Below, in pieces: positions 1 to 7,597 of a stretch of DNA of 38,185 bases. How positions within the stretch are numbered: position 1 is the stretch's first letter; each line of letters begins with the position of its first letter. The DNA lies in contig DDBL01000123.1 of the NCBI GenBank assembly GCA_002333425.1, positions 1 to 38,185 of the forward strand, given 5' to 3'. This stretch comes from Leptospiraceae bacterium UBA2033 (GTDB lineage: Bacteria > Spirochaetota > Leptospiria > Leptospirales > Leptospiraceae). Position numbers and translations under genes: made by a program. The notes under the pieces were generated by a model. That model was not told the origin of the DNA. It ran no database searches and saw only the letters and a program-made list of their open reading frames with translations.

Positions 1-1
1 A

Positions 2-73
2 AAAGTCTACGAAGGTTCATGGCCGCGTTTGGAGCAACAGACACTTAAACTTTTCCTACGAATGACAGGTTGA
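2..73 (+). CDS. Possible C-terminal tail of a gene entering from the left edge
   Basis: Frame 2 is open from the window edge to a TGA at 71-73 and would encode 23 residues ending in LEQQTLKLFLRMTG. The composition is protein-like, and the stretch would converge on the ABC permease whose stop lies at 108. The other two plus frames also stop early (at 48 and 65), so frame choice rests only on residue composition. No family can be named. Confidence 0.22.
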   Translation, partial: KVYEGSWPRLEQQTLKLFLRMTG

Positions 74-107
74 CCCATACCAAATGACAAAAACTTCTGT
101 GGCAATT

Positions 108-932
108 TTAGTATTGCGAAAGAAGTCCGAGAGTTCTTGCTTTTTTTTCCATTAGATTAAACAAATAGTATCCGAGGATTGCGAATAACAAAGAGTTAAC
201 GGTAAACTGCAACATCTGTAGTTCAGAAAAATTGAGTTCTACGTATTGATTGATTAAAATCTTTTGTAAGTTTGCCATTCCCATAGTTAGGGGAAAATTG
301 TCGTAAAGCGCAGCTACTAGGGTTCCGTTGGTAAGTTTACTTCTATCTTGCCAAAACAAACCTAGAAAAGCAAAGTTGATAATTTGGAAAAAGAATCCAA
401 CTCGTTTAAATAAAAGAGTCACACCTGCAAAAATATAGGAAACTCCAAATATCCCAATCGCCATAATAAGCATATTCAGAAGAATATAGAAATTATTATT
501 AAAACTAATCTGTAAATCAGAGATACTTATTTTGTATAGAAAAAGCAAAACGTAAAAGCTGATAATTTGTCTGGGTAATTGTGCTAAGCCGCGTGCAAGT
601 AATACTTCGCCTAACGTATGACCGGAGATGGAAAGTTGTTCTAGAGTTCCAGTTTGGCTTTCATTTTGGATTTGTCCTGACCAGCCCATTTGAGTGGATA
701 ATACAAACTGCATTAGGCAATACCCTATAATCATTTTTTCTCGGTTTAATAGATTTACACTTCCAATGGTCAATTGGGAAAAACCAAAGAACACAGCGAG
801 TAAAATGATATACATGAAAAAAATAAAAGAGATGATCTCTAGCGGATAACGTTTTAGAAAAATATAATCTCTTTTTATTTCTGCTTTTAGTATGAGTAAA
901 AAATCGTAGATAAATGTAATTATTCTAATCAT
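108..932 (-). CDS. ABC-2 type transporter permease
   Basis: Integral membrane subunit of an ABC exporter, 274 residues with about six hydrophobic segments. The first is near residues 33-55 and the last near 245-262, with a short charged C-terminus (EKKARTLGLLSQY). It lacks the large periplasmic domain of MacB-type permeases, which fits the ABC-2 class. Its ATG at 932-930 overlaps the TGA of the ATPase gene upstream (ATGA), so the two subunits are almost certainly co-translated and form one transporter. The substrate cannot be told from sequence; ABC-2 exporters move drugs, lipids, polysaccharides or peptides. The family call is secure from topology and partner. Confidence 0.85.
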   Translation of the reverse strand: MIRIITFIYDFLLILKAEIKRDYIFLKRYPLEIISFIFFMYIILLAVFFGFSQLTIGSVNLLNREKMIIGYCLMQFVLSTQMGWSGQIQNESQTGTLEQLSISGHTLGEVLLARGLAQLPRQIISFYVLLFLYKISISDLQISFNNNFYILLNMLIMAIGIFGVSYIFAGVTLLFKRVGFFFQIINFAFLGLFWQDRSKLTNGTLVAALYDNFPLTMGMANLQKILINQYVELNFSELQMLQFTVNSLLFAILGYYLFNLMEKKARTLGLLSQY

Positions 933-1873
933 TGGTTTGATAACACCCTTAAAAAAACTTCTTCTAAATCTTCTTCGATTCGATGGAAGGAAATTATATC
1001 TTTTTTGAGACTTTCTAGTTCGTTTAGAATTTTGTACATTCCAACTTTATTTTTACAGTCGATTTCAATTTCTGTATATTCGCGTTGTTCCATTTTAATT
1101 TGGGCACTGTAGGTTTTGATCCAATTGGCTGGGAGGTTGAAATCCCCTTTGATTTTAATTCTGTAAATATAACTTTTGAAAATAGATTTTAAGTCGGAAA
1201 TACTTCCTTCTTTTACTAAACTACCTGTTCGAATAATTCCAACACGGTCTGCTAATTCTTCTACTAAATCCATTTGGTGAGTAGTGAGTAATACTGATTT
1301 GCCTTCTTTTTTGGCGAGTTGGAAAATCTTTTCTTTTATTTTTCGGGAACTGGATACATCAAGTCCCAGAGTTGGTTCATCAAGTAATAGAATTTGTGGA
1401 TCTGTGATAAGTGCTACACCGAGTGCAAGTTTTTGTAACATCCCACGAGATAAATGTTGGCTTTGATTTTTTTTCTTGGCTTCAATGTCTAACGTTTCTA
1501 AAAGTTCAGATGCTTTTTCTTTTACTTCAGAAGAAGAGATTCCTCGCAGATTTGCAAAATAGTGCAAATTCTCAAGAGGGTTTAATCGCCAGTAAACATT
1601 TCGTGTTCCTTCTAAAACGGCGCTTAAATTTTTGTAAACGGAGTTTTTGGTGATTGGTTCATCGTTAAATATTATTTTACCCGCCGTAGGATTGATAAGA
1701 CCTGCAATCATTTTGATGATTGTGGACTTACCTGCTCCATTTGGACCGAGTAGTGCGTAGATTTCTCCTTTCCCAATTTCAAAGCTGACATTTTTTACTG
1801 CATGTAACGGAGCTTTTTTGGAAAGGAAAAACGGTTGATAAGTCTTTGAAAGATTTTCTACTCTTAAAATCAT
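929..1873 (-). CDS. ABC transporter ATP-binding protein
   Basis: Nucleotide-binding subunit of the exporter, 314 residues. Walker A GPNGAGKST is at residues 43-51, the signature loop is LSRGM at 141-145, Walker B ILLLDEP is at 161-167 with the D-loop GLD following, and the switch His is 199 (LLTTHQ). Two departures from the textbook: Arg replaces the second Gly of LSGGQ, and the Q-loop position seems to be Glu88 (AVLEGTRNVYWRL). Both occur in ABC-2 drug-exporter-like ATPases as I remember them. The C-terminal ~90 residues form an accessory domain. The start at 1873 has AAGGAA six bases upstream. It is first gene of a two-gene operon with the permease. Confidence 0.92.
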   Translation of the reverse strand: MILRVENLSKTYQPFFLSKKAPLHAVKNVSFEIGKGEIYALLGPNGAGKSTIIKMIAGLINPTAGKIIFNDEPITKNSVYKNLSAVLEGTRNVYWRLNPLENLHYFANLRGISSSEVKEKASELLETLDIEAKKKNQSQHLSRGMLQKLALGVALITDPQILLLDEPTLGLDVSSSRKIKEKIFQLAKKEGKSVLLTTHQMDLVEELADRVGIIRTGSLVKEGSISDLKSIFKSYIYRIKIKGDFNLPANWIKTYSAQIKMEQREYTEIEIDCKNKVGMYKILNELESLKKDIISFHRIEEDLEEVFLRVLSNQ

Positions 1874-2019
1874 AATTCCTTGTCACATTGAAAAGGATAA
1901 CACGGATTGTAAACTACTTATCTGGCTCTCGAATTCAGCTAAAAAATTAAAATAATTGCTTACTGAAATTAATCTTAGATTATCTTAGATTCAAGGTAAT
2001 ACTCCGTATAAAAAAGATT

Positions 2020-2221
2020 GCCACAGAGACACAGAGGCACGGAGAGATTTAAAGAGAGTCTATTTCATATTACACTGTTTATTTTAGTAATTCAGCGTTT
2101 GTTATTATTCTATTACAATATGATAATTGGATTTGATATTTTAGTAGCTCTCATTCATTCGAGGAATAGAAATCCAAATAGGGAAACTCCAAAATTCTCT
2201 GAGTCTCTGTGCCTCCGTGGC
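2020..2221. repeat. Paired inverted repeat, family A (MITE-like fold-back element)
   Basis: The left arm at 2020-2046 begins GCCACAGAGACACAGAGG, and the right arm at about 2197-2221 is its approximate reverse complement and ends CCTCCGTGGC. About 150 bases of AT-rich, non-conserved sequence lie between them. The arms are made of a ~9-base unit (CACAGAGGC/CACGGAG) repeated about three times. A 76-codon reading frame across the element is an artefact of the repeat (QRHRGTE at one end, SLCLRGKHH at the other). The element fills most of the ~400-base gap between the ABC operon and the next gene; I see no other feature there apart from a short direct duplication of TCTTAGATT near 1974-1992. No transposase is present. 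Confidence 0.75.
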
Positions 2222-2272
2222 AAACATCACTTAGTAGTTACGATTTAATTAAAATTGATTTGGGAAAATGAA

Positions 2273-2638
2273 ATGGAAAATATACCAGAAGAAATTATTC
2301 AAAAAATAAATGCGCTAAAACAAGAGTATAAAATGAAAGTTGTAAAATACATAGAGCGCGAAATTGAAGTAGGAAGAACTCCGTCTATGGAAGAGCTTTC
2401 TAGTATCATTCGTTATTTGAATGAAGGAGACAAAAGGCATATTCTAAGTGAGATAGATGGAATTTCTCTAGAAAAGGAGAAACCCAAAAAACAAAATTCA
2501 GTTGGGGAAAATTCGAATTGCACTACATGTGCTTATCAAGAGTTTGGAATTTGTAAAAATAAAAACTCAGAATTGTATGAATCAAAAGTATTTGCATCTA
2601 TCATTTGTATTCATTACACCGAAAGAAAGTCAGAATGA
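2273..2638 (+). CDS. Small hypothetical protein with a C-terminal four-cysteine cluster
   Basis: I do not recognise this 121-residue protein. The N-terminal ~75 residues are charged and helical (ENIPEEIIQKINALKQEYK). The C-terminal third holds CTTC, then a Cys eight residues on (FGIC), and a fourth in SIICIHY, spacing compatible with a Zn or Fe-S site. The start is set at the second ATG (2273), because the six residues ahead of it in the longer frame add nothing protein-like. Its stop overlaps the ATG of the hydrolase gene (ATGA at 2635-2638), so the two are probably translated together. It is first gene of a three-gene coupled set and is preceded by repeat element A. Confidence 0.7.
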   Translation: MENIPEEIIQKINALKQEYKMKVVKYIEREIEVGRTPSMEELSSIIRYLNEGDKRHILSEIDGISLEKEKPKKQNSVGENSNCTTCAYQEFGICKNKNSELYESKVFASIICIHYTERKSE

Positions 2639-3405
2639 AAATAAAACTCTACAAATACGGAAATAAAAATAATCCACCCATTCTATTTATCCATGGATTT
2701 CCATTTGATCACAGGATGTGGAAAGCGCAAATAGAAGTGTTAAAAAAACAATTTTATTGTATTACCTATGATATTTTAGAAAAATTAGAAACCTCAAACA
2801 ACAAGTCTCCTCAGTTCTTTGAGTTTTTTGTAGATGATTTGTTTGGTATTTTAGAAAAAGAAAAATTGAATAAACCTATTGTATGTGGTTTATCTATGGG
2901 TGGTTATATAATTCTGCGAGCAGTAGAACGAAAATTAGATTTGTTCTCTAAAATAATTCTTTGTGATACAAGAACGGAAGCAGATTCCAATGAAGCAAAA
3001 CTAAAAAGAGTAGAAGGATTTAGAAAAATAGAAAAATTTGGAATTAAAAAATTCTTAAAAGAATTTACGGAAAATACATTATCTGATTTTACAAAAAAGA
3101 CAAATCTTTCCATCTACAAAAAAGCTTTAAAAATTTCTAAAGATAGAACTGAATATAGCACAAAATCAGCATTACTCGCTATTCATGGCAGAAATGATAC
3201 AACCTCAGTCTTACAAAAAATTTCCGTACCTACTTTAGTGATTTGTGGTGAGTATGATACGATTACTCCTGTTCAATCCATGGAAAAATTATGTTCACAA
3301 ATACAAGGTGGGGAATTTATAAAAGTTCCGAATGCAGGACACCTTGCACCTTTTGAAAATTCTAAATTTACCAATGAGAAAATTTTGGAATTTCTAAACA
3401 AATGA
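2635..3405 (+). CDS. Alpha/beta-hydrolase fold protein
   Basis: Probable carboxylic-ester or thioester hydrolase, 256 residues. The oxyanion motif HGFPFDHRMW is at 20-29, the nucleophile elbow GLSMGG puts Ser at 87, the acid is Asp208 (GEYDTITP) and the base is His236 (NAGHLAPFE), so the triad is complete. The order and spacing match the MhpC/BioH/3-oxoadipate enol-lactonase group; the true substrate is unknown. The start at 2635 overlaps the previous stop by ATGA and removes ten out-of-place residues of the longer frame. Its own TGA overlaps the ATG of the beta-lactamase-fold gene (3402-3405), so all three genes are chained by 4-base overlaps. Confidence 0.88.
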   Translation: MKIKLYKYGNKNNPPILFIHGFPFDHRMWKAQIEVLKKQFYCITYDILEKLETSNNKSPQFFEFFVDDLFGILEKEKLNKPIVCGLSMGGYIILRAVERKLDLFSKIILCDTRTEADSNEAKLKRVEGFRKIEKFGIKKFLKEFTENTLSDFTKKTNLSIYKKALKISKDRTEYSTKSALLAIHGRNDTTSVLQKISVPTLVICGEYDTITPVQSMEKLCSQIQGGEFIKVPNAGHLAPFENSKFTNEKILEFLNK

Positions 3406-5285
3406 AAAAAGTATCTTTATTAGAGTTGTTGAAAAATAGAACAGAGATAGCTGTTTCACCCGTGCCGGGCGCGGGTGAAACTCATTTATTCTCTAATTTT
3501 TCAAAAACTCTACTAATATTTTTCTTGTTGGTTAATTTTATTTATCCCCAAGAAAAACTTGGATTTAAAAAAGGACAGAAAGTTGAAGTCAATGAACTAG
3601 AAGTTTTTTCTGATAGATTTTTTAAAGAATTAAACATTGAGTCAAATAGAGTATTAGCCGTTCTAGTAAAAGATAATAAAACTTTTTTAAGAACTTATCC
3701 AGAACACTCAATTTCTTTTTCGGAATTAACTCGTTACAACTCTAAAGTTTTAGAAGAAATATTTGTTTTGTTTTCCATTTTACAATTACAAGAGTTAGAA
3801 AAACTCAATTTACGTGGTGATATTCAGAATTATAAGTTTCGGTATGATAAAAATTTTAAACAAAATATTTTGATTGAGAATGTTTTGACTCATACAACTG
3901 GAATCCAAGAAAATAGTATTTTCCCAAGCAAAGAAAACAGTCGAAACTTGGATTACTGGAAGAGTTCGCCACCAGTTCGTTTTAGTGAGCCAAATGAATT
4001 TATTTCCTACAATCCTGATCATCTGTTAATCCTAAAATTAATTCTCCAAGGAGTAACTGAAAAACAAGCAGAAGAGTTTATTCAGGAATCAGTCATTTCC
4101 AAGTTCAATTTAGAGAATACTCAATTTGAAAATGAAAAACTATCTCTAAATGGTAAAGACTTAGAAAAAATACTCTCTATTTTTGCGAAGCCAGAGGAGT
4201 TAGAAAATATTGGAATTATAAAAAAAGAAACTTGGAAAGAAATTCTACAAGAAAAATTCCGTTTTGAAGATAAACTTCCCGGAGCAGTTTCTGGATTTTT
4301 TGAACACTATGAAAATAAAATATGGGGTTACACACGAATTGCCGAATCAAATGATTTTACAGAACAGATTTTGTTTTTTCCAGAAAAAAATTCTGCATTG
4401 TACATCTATACTGATTCCTATAATCCAAAAATCAGGAGAGACTTTATAGCTTCGTTTTTGGATACATTTTATCCAACAGACAAAATAAAAGTGAAACGAG
4501 ATAAAACTCCAGGTTATGCGGAATACCTAAAGAATTTTGAAGGAGAATATTCGGCAGTTCAAATTTCTAGTCAAGATATTTCTAAGTTTAAAATGTATAC
4601 GTCAGCGATTCGAATTACACAAAATAATGGAATGTTGTTATTAGAATCAGGCGAGATTGAGCCTTATGGAGATTTGGATGGACAATTAGAATTTATCGAA
4701 GTAGATCCATTTTTATTTCGTTCTCCTGATAGAGAAACTTATATTTCCTTTAAAATGAATGATGCGGGTGATGTTGAGTATCTGCTATCTGGATCTGGGC
4801 AACATGGGGCATACAAAAAGAAGACTTTTTTAGAATCAAAAGTATTTCATGAGAGTATTTGTATTTTCTTTCTTAGTTTTTATTGTGCTTTTCTTTGTTT
4901 ATTATTGATTGAGTTTCCTTATAGGTTTGCAAAAAAGTTAGCGTACAGTCATAATAGTATTACCCGCAATGTACAAATTTTACTTTGGCTTGAGGTTACT
5001 TTGGCTTTGGTGTTATTTGGGAGTTTTTATTATTTTATAGATAATTATAATTTGATTAGAACTCATGAATATTTTATTGATCCGAGTCCTTATGATTATA
5101 CTATTTTTTCTATCCCATTTGTATTTATATTTGGAATTAGTCTCTTATCCTATTTTTCTATCCGTGCATTTTTAGATAGAAATCTACACTTTTATAGACA
5201 GGTTCAAGTAAGTTTATTTGTATTGGTTTCTATTGGATTTATTTATTGGATGAGTTATTGGAATTTGCTTGGATACGCATTTTAG
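3402..5285 (+). CDS. Membrane-anchored beta-lactamase/PBP-like protein, probably catalytically altered
   Basis: Protein of 627 residues. A hydrophobic signal or anchor lies at 35-49 (LLIFFLLVNF), a serine beta-lactamase-like (class C/LACT) domain at about 60-350, an extra domain at 370-475, and four transmembrane segments at the C-terminus (about 490-625). The family landmark ENVLTHTTGI (159-168) and the helix ILQLQELEKLNL (126-137) are clear. Aligning on that helix puts V-L-E-E at 116-119 where the catalytic S-x-x-K should be, and the Y-x-N motif is also disturbed (SYNP at 202-205). It may therefore be a non-hydrolytic binder. An in-frame palindrome (3453-3481) adds about ten residues ahead of the anchor. 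Coupled by ATGA to the hydrolase upstream. Confidence 0.72.
   Translation: MKKVSLLELLKNRTEIAVSPVPGAGETHLFSNFSKTLLIFFLLVNFIYPQEKLGFKKGQKVEVNELEVFSDRFFKELNIESNRVLAVLVKDNKTFLRTYPEHSISFSELTRYNSKVLEEIFVLFSILQLQELEKLNLRGDIQNYKFRYDKNFKQNILIENVLTHTTGIQENSIFPSKENSRNLDYWKSSPPVRFSEPNEFISYNPDHLLILKLILQGVTEKQAEEFIQESVISKFNLENTQFENEKLSLNGKDLEKILSIFAKPEELENIGIIKKETWKEILQEKFRFEDKLPGAVSGFFEHYENKIWGYTRIAESNDFTEQILFFPEKNSALYIYTDSYNPKIRRDFIASFLDTFYPTDKIKVKRDKTPGYAEYLKNFEGEYSAVQISSQDISKFKMYTSAIRITQNNGMLLLESGEIEPYGDLDGQLEFIEVDPFLFRSPDRETYISFKMNDAGDVEYLLSGSGQHGAYKKKTFLESKVFHESICIFFLSFYCAFLCLLLIEFPYRFAKKLAYSHNSITRNVQILLWLEVTLALVLFGSFYYFIDNYNLIRTHEYFIDPSPYDYTIFSIPFVFIFGISLLSYFSIRAFLDRNLHFYRQVQVSLFVLVSIGFIYWMSYWNLLGYAF
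3453..3481. repeat. GC-rich 29-base palindrome inside a coding sequence
   Basis: The arms GTTTCACCCG and CGGGTGAAAC are exact reverse complements. The inner bases continue with one T-G wobble and GCC/GGC, leaving one unpaired base in the middle. It starts exactly at codon 18 of the beta-lactamase-like gene and reads through as V-S-P-V-P-G-A-G-E-T. About 70% G+C in a very AT-rich gene marks it as foreign to its context. It looks like a small palindromic insertion element tolerated in the unconserved N-terminus, comparable in style to Rickettsia palindromic elements, though not recognised as that family. Confidence 0.7.
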
Positions 5286-5291
5286 AAATTT

Positions 5292-5699
5292 TTAGGAAAG
5301 TTTGTTTTTTATATTATTTAGCATTTCTTTTGTGATTGGTTTTGAACAAAAATCAATCACAATAGGATATTTTTCTGCTCTCTCTCTATCTTTAGGGTCA
5401 ACCGAAGAAGATAAGATTACTACTTTGGTCTCAGTGAATTTAGTATAAAATAAATTCATGAAGTCATCTAAAAATTCCCATCCACCTAATACTGGCATAT
5501 TTAGATCTAGGAATATAATCTGCGGATAACTTTGATTATCCGAATTTTGGATATTTTGTGCGAGTGTGTCATAATACTCAATTGCTTCTTGACCATTGTA
5601 GGCGGTTATTATTTCTTTAGAAAACTCTGCTTTTCTAATGGTTGTTTTGCAAAGCATCAAAGTGATCACATCATCGTCTATACATAATACTTTATTCAT
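5292..5699 (-). CDS. Single-domain response regulator (CheY-like receiver)
   Basis: Protein of 135 residues made only of a receiver domain. The acidic triad is D8-D9-D10, the phospho-acceptor Asp65 (FLDLNMP), the switch Ser is in VVILSSS, and the conserved Lys is in CSKPI. The insert between beta-2 and beta-3 (DTLAQNIQNSDNQSYPQ) is typical of Rcp1-like receivers that partner bacteriophytochrome-type kinases. There is no output domain, so it must act by phosphotransfer or protein contact. The gene overlaps the upstream hybrid kinase by eight bases (5692-5699), so the kinase is the likely phosphodonor. It converges on the beta-lactamase-like gene with a gap of only six bases. Confidence 0.92.
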   Translation of the reverse strand: MNKVLCIDDDVITLMLCKTTIRKAEFSKEIITAYNGQEAIEYYDTLAQNIQNSDNQSYPQIIFLDLNMPVLGGWEFLDDFMNLFYTKFTETKVVILSSSVDPKDRERAEKYPIVIDFCSKPITKEMLNNIKNKLS

Positions 5700-7572
5700 G
5701 TTCGTTATTACCTCGAAATTTTATTAGAAATTTAGTTCCTACATCAACCTCACTTTCTATTTGGATGCTTGCGCCTAACGCTTCCAACTGGGATTTCACG
5801 AGGTACAAACCTAAACCTTTGCTTTCTGGGTGATTATGAAATTTCTGATAAAGTCCAAATAATCGTTCTTTGTGTCTTTCTAAATTGATTCCAATTCCAT
5901 TATCTTGGAATTCTAAAATTATCTCCGAATTGTTTTTTGTAGTTTGAATGAAAATTTCTAACTCTCGTTTGGGAGAACGGTATTTAACTGCATTTGTAAA
6001 TAAATTCAAAAAAATACTTTCCAAGTATACTGAATTGAATGTGACAGACGATTCTAAAAAATTATATTTGATGATAGGATTATTTTCTTTTATCAGGTTT
6101 TTGGTTTGTGTTAATACTTTTTTAAAAATCTCTTCAAACTTAATCCCACTTTGAAAAATAGGTTTTTTATCTTTTATAATTAAAATTTTAATTAGATCTT
6201 CTACTGTATTATTTAATAGATTGGTAGAAATTTTAAATCCATCTAGAATTTCTTTTAATTCTTCATCTTCAATTACAATATCTTCTGTTAAATTGAGTAA
6301 ACCAAGTAGGTTAGAAAGTGGTGCTCTTAGATTGTGAGATGTTATATAGGCAAATTGTCGTATGTCGCTAATATTTTGCGTTAGTTCCCTGATGAGTTGT
6401 TCTTTTTCTTGCTCTTGTTTTTTTCTAAGTGTGATGTCTCTTTCAATCGCAATCCAGTGAGTAAACCAACCTTTTTCATTTGCAATCGGTATAACTGTAA
6501 AGTTCACCCAAAACTCTTCACCATTTTTTCTGTAGTTCATTAACTCTACTTCACAAGAATTCCAATTTTCCAAAGCCTTCCTTATCTTGTCCGAAGCTTT
6601 TCTGCTTGTTTTGGGTCCTTGCAGAATACGTGGAGTTTTTCCAATCACCTCTTCTTTTGTATATCCAGTCATTTTGCTAAATGCATCATTCACATAGATA
6701 ATACGCGGACCTGGTAAATCAAATGGCTCTGCCTCTGTGATGAGGATTGAATCTGTTGCATTGGTAATGACTGACTCAAGTAATTTTAGTCTTTGTTCTT
6801 CTTCTTTTTTTTGTGTTATATCAATTGCTAAAACGATTTCTGCTTTTTTCCCATTGAACTCAATGATGTTACTTTGAATTTCAACTTGGATGAGTGTTCC
6901 ATTTTTTTTTCGATGCCTAAACTCGCCGGTGAAAAATAAATTTTCTTTTTCCTCTGATAGTTTAACAACTTCTTCTAATTTCTTAATATCTTCTTTGGGA
7001 CGAATGTCTTTGATTGTCATTGCAAGAAATTCTTCTCTTGCAAATCCGTAGTGACGAATCGCAGCATCATTTACATCTAAAAACTGAAAGGATTTTATAT
7101 CGTAAACCCACATTGGAATGGGGCTAAAGTGGAATAGACTACGGTATTTCTCCTCTGATTTTTCTAGTTGGATACTAATGCGTTTGCGCTCAATGCTGTA
7201 CGAAATACTTTTTGATAGCAAGGCAGCAGAAAGTTCATCTTTTGAAAGGTAGTCAGATATTCCAAGGGATAAGGCTTTAATTCCAAAATGTTTGTCCGAG
7301 TAGCCGGTTAATACAATGATTGGTATATGGTCGGAAATTTTTACAATTTGGGTTAACAACTCTTCGCCTGTACAATCAGGTAAAGAAAGATCAAGTAAAA
7401 TAATATCAAAATGAAATGGTGAGCGTAAGAGTTCTTTGGTTGCGGTTAACGTTTTAGTACGAGTAATCAAAGGACTTCCGATTTCTTCTTTCAAAAAGTC
7501 TTCGATTAATATAAAGTCTCCAATATTATCTTCTACGATTAGAATGTTTAGATTTTTATTATGGAGTGTCAT
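5692..7572 (-). CDS. Receiver-PAS-PAS histidine kinase (hybrid sensor)
   Basis: Soluble 626-residue kinase with no transmembrane segment. An N-terminal receiver (phospho-Asp61 in LLDLSLP) is followed by PAS 1 at about 140-255, PAS 2 at about 262-385, a dimerisation/phospho-acceptor helix with His413 (SHNLRAP), and a HATPase domain with N box LFTNAVKY, G1 DNGIGI and G2 GLGLYLVK. PAS 2 contains GKTPRILQGP, the motif that in LOV photosensors reads NCRFLQ; the flavin-binding Cys is Pro here, so it should not be a blue-light sensor. A receiver at the N-terminus suggests this kinase is itself a relay target, plausibly of the kinase just upstream (25-base gap). It overlaps the receiver gene downstream. 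Confidence 0.9.
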   Translation of the reverse strand: MTLHNKNLNILIVEDNIGDFILIEDFLKEEIGSPLITRTKTLTATKELLRSPFHFDIILLDLSLPDCTGEELLTQIVKISDHIPIIVLTGYSDKHFGIKALSLGISDYLSKDELSAALLSKSISYSIERKRISIQLEKSEEKYRSLFHFSPIPMWVYDIKSFQFLDVNDAAIRHYGFAREEFLAMTIKDIRPKEDIKKLEEVVKLSEEKENLFFTGEFRHRKKNGTLIQVEIQSNIIEFNGKKAEIVLAIDITQKKEEEQRLKLLESVITNATDSILITEAEPFDLPGPRIIYVNDAFSKMTGYTKEEVIGKTPRILQGPKTSRKASDKIRKALENWNSCEVELMNYRKNGEEFWVNFTVIPIANEKGWFTHWIAIERDITLRKKQEQEKEQLIRELTQNISDIRQFAYITSHNLRAPLSNLLGLLNLTEDIVIEDEELKEILDGFKISTNLLNNTVEDLIKILIIKDKKPIFQSGIKFEEIFKKVLTQTKNLIKENNPIIKYNFLESSVTFNSVYLESIFLNLFTNAVKYRSPKRELEIFIQTTKNNSEIILEFQDNGIGINLERHKERLFGLYQKFHNHPESKGLGLYLVKSQLEALGASIQIESEVDVGTKFLIKFRGNNEHE

Positions 7573-7597
7573 TTGTCGAAACCTTAGTATTTCTAAT

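Noticed and set aside
2020..2221. CRISPR array from recurring CACAGAG units
   Set aside because: Units are contiguous and imperfect with no unique spacers of constant length, and there are no cas genes.
2018..2248. 76-codon plus-strand frame
   Set aside because: It is the family A repeat read through: both ends are translated repeat arms (QRHRGTE and SLCLRGKHH) and there is no ribosome-binding site.
6591..6650. LOV blue-light sensor in the second PAS domain of the hybrid kinase
   Set aside because: The motif is GKTPRILQG; the flavin-adduct Cys of NCRFLQ is replaced by Pro.
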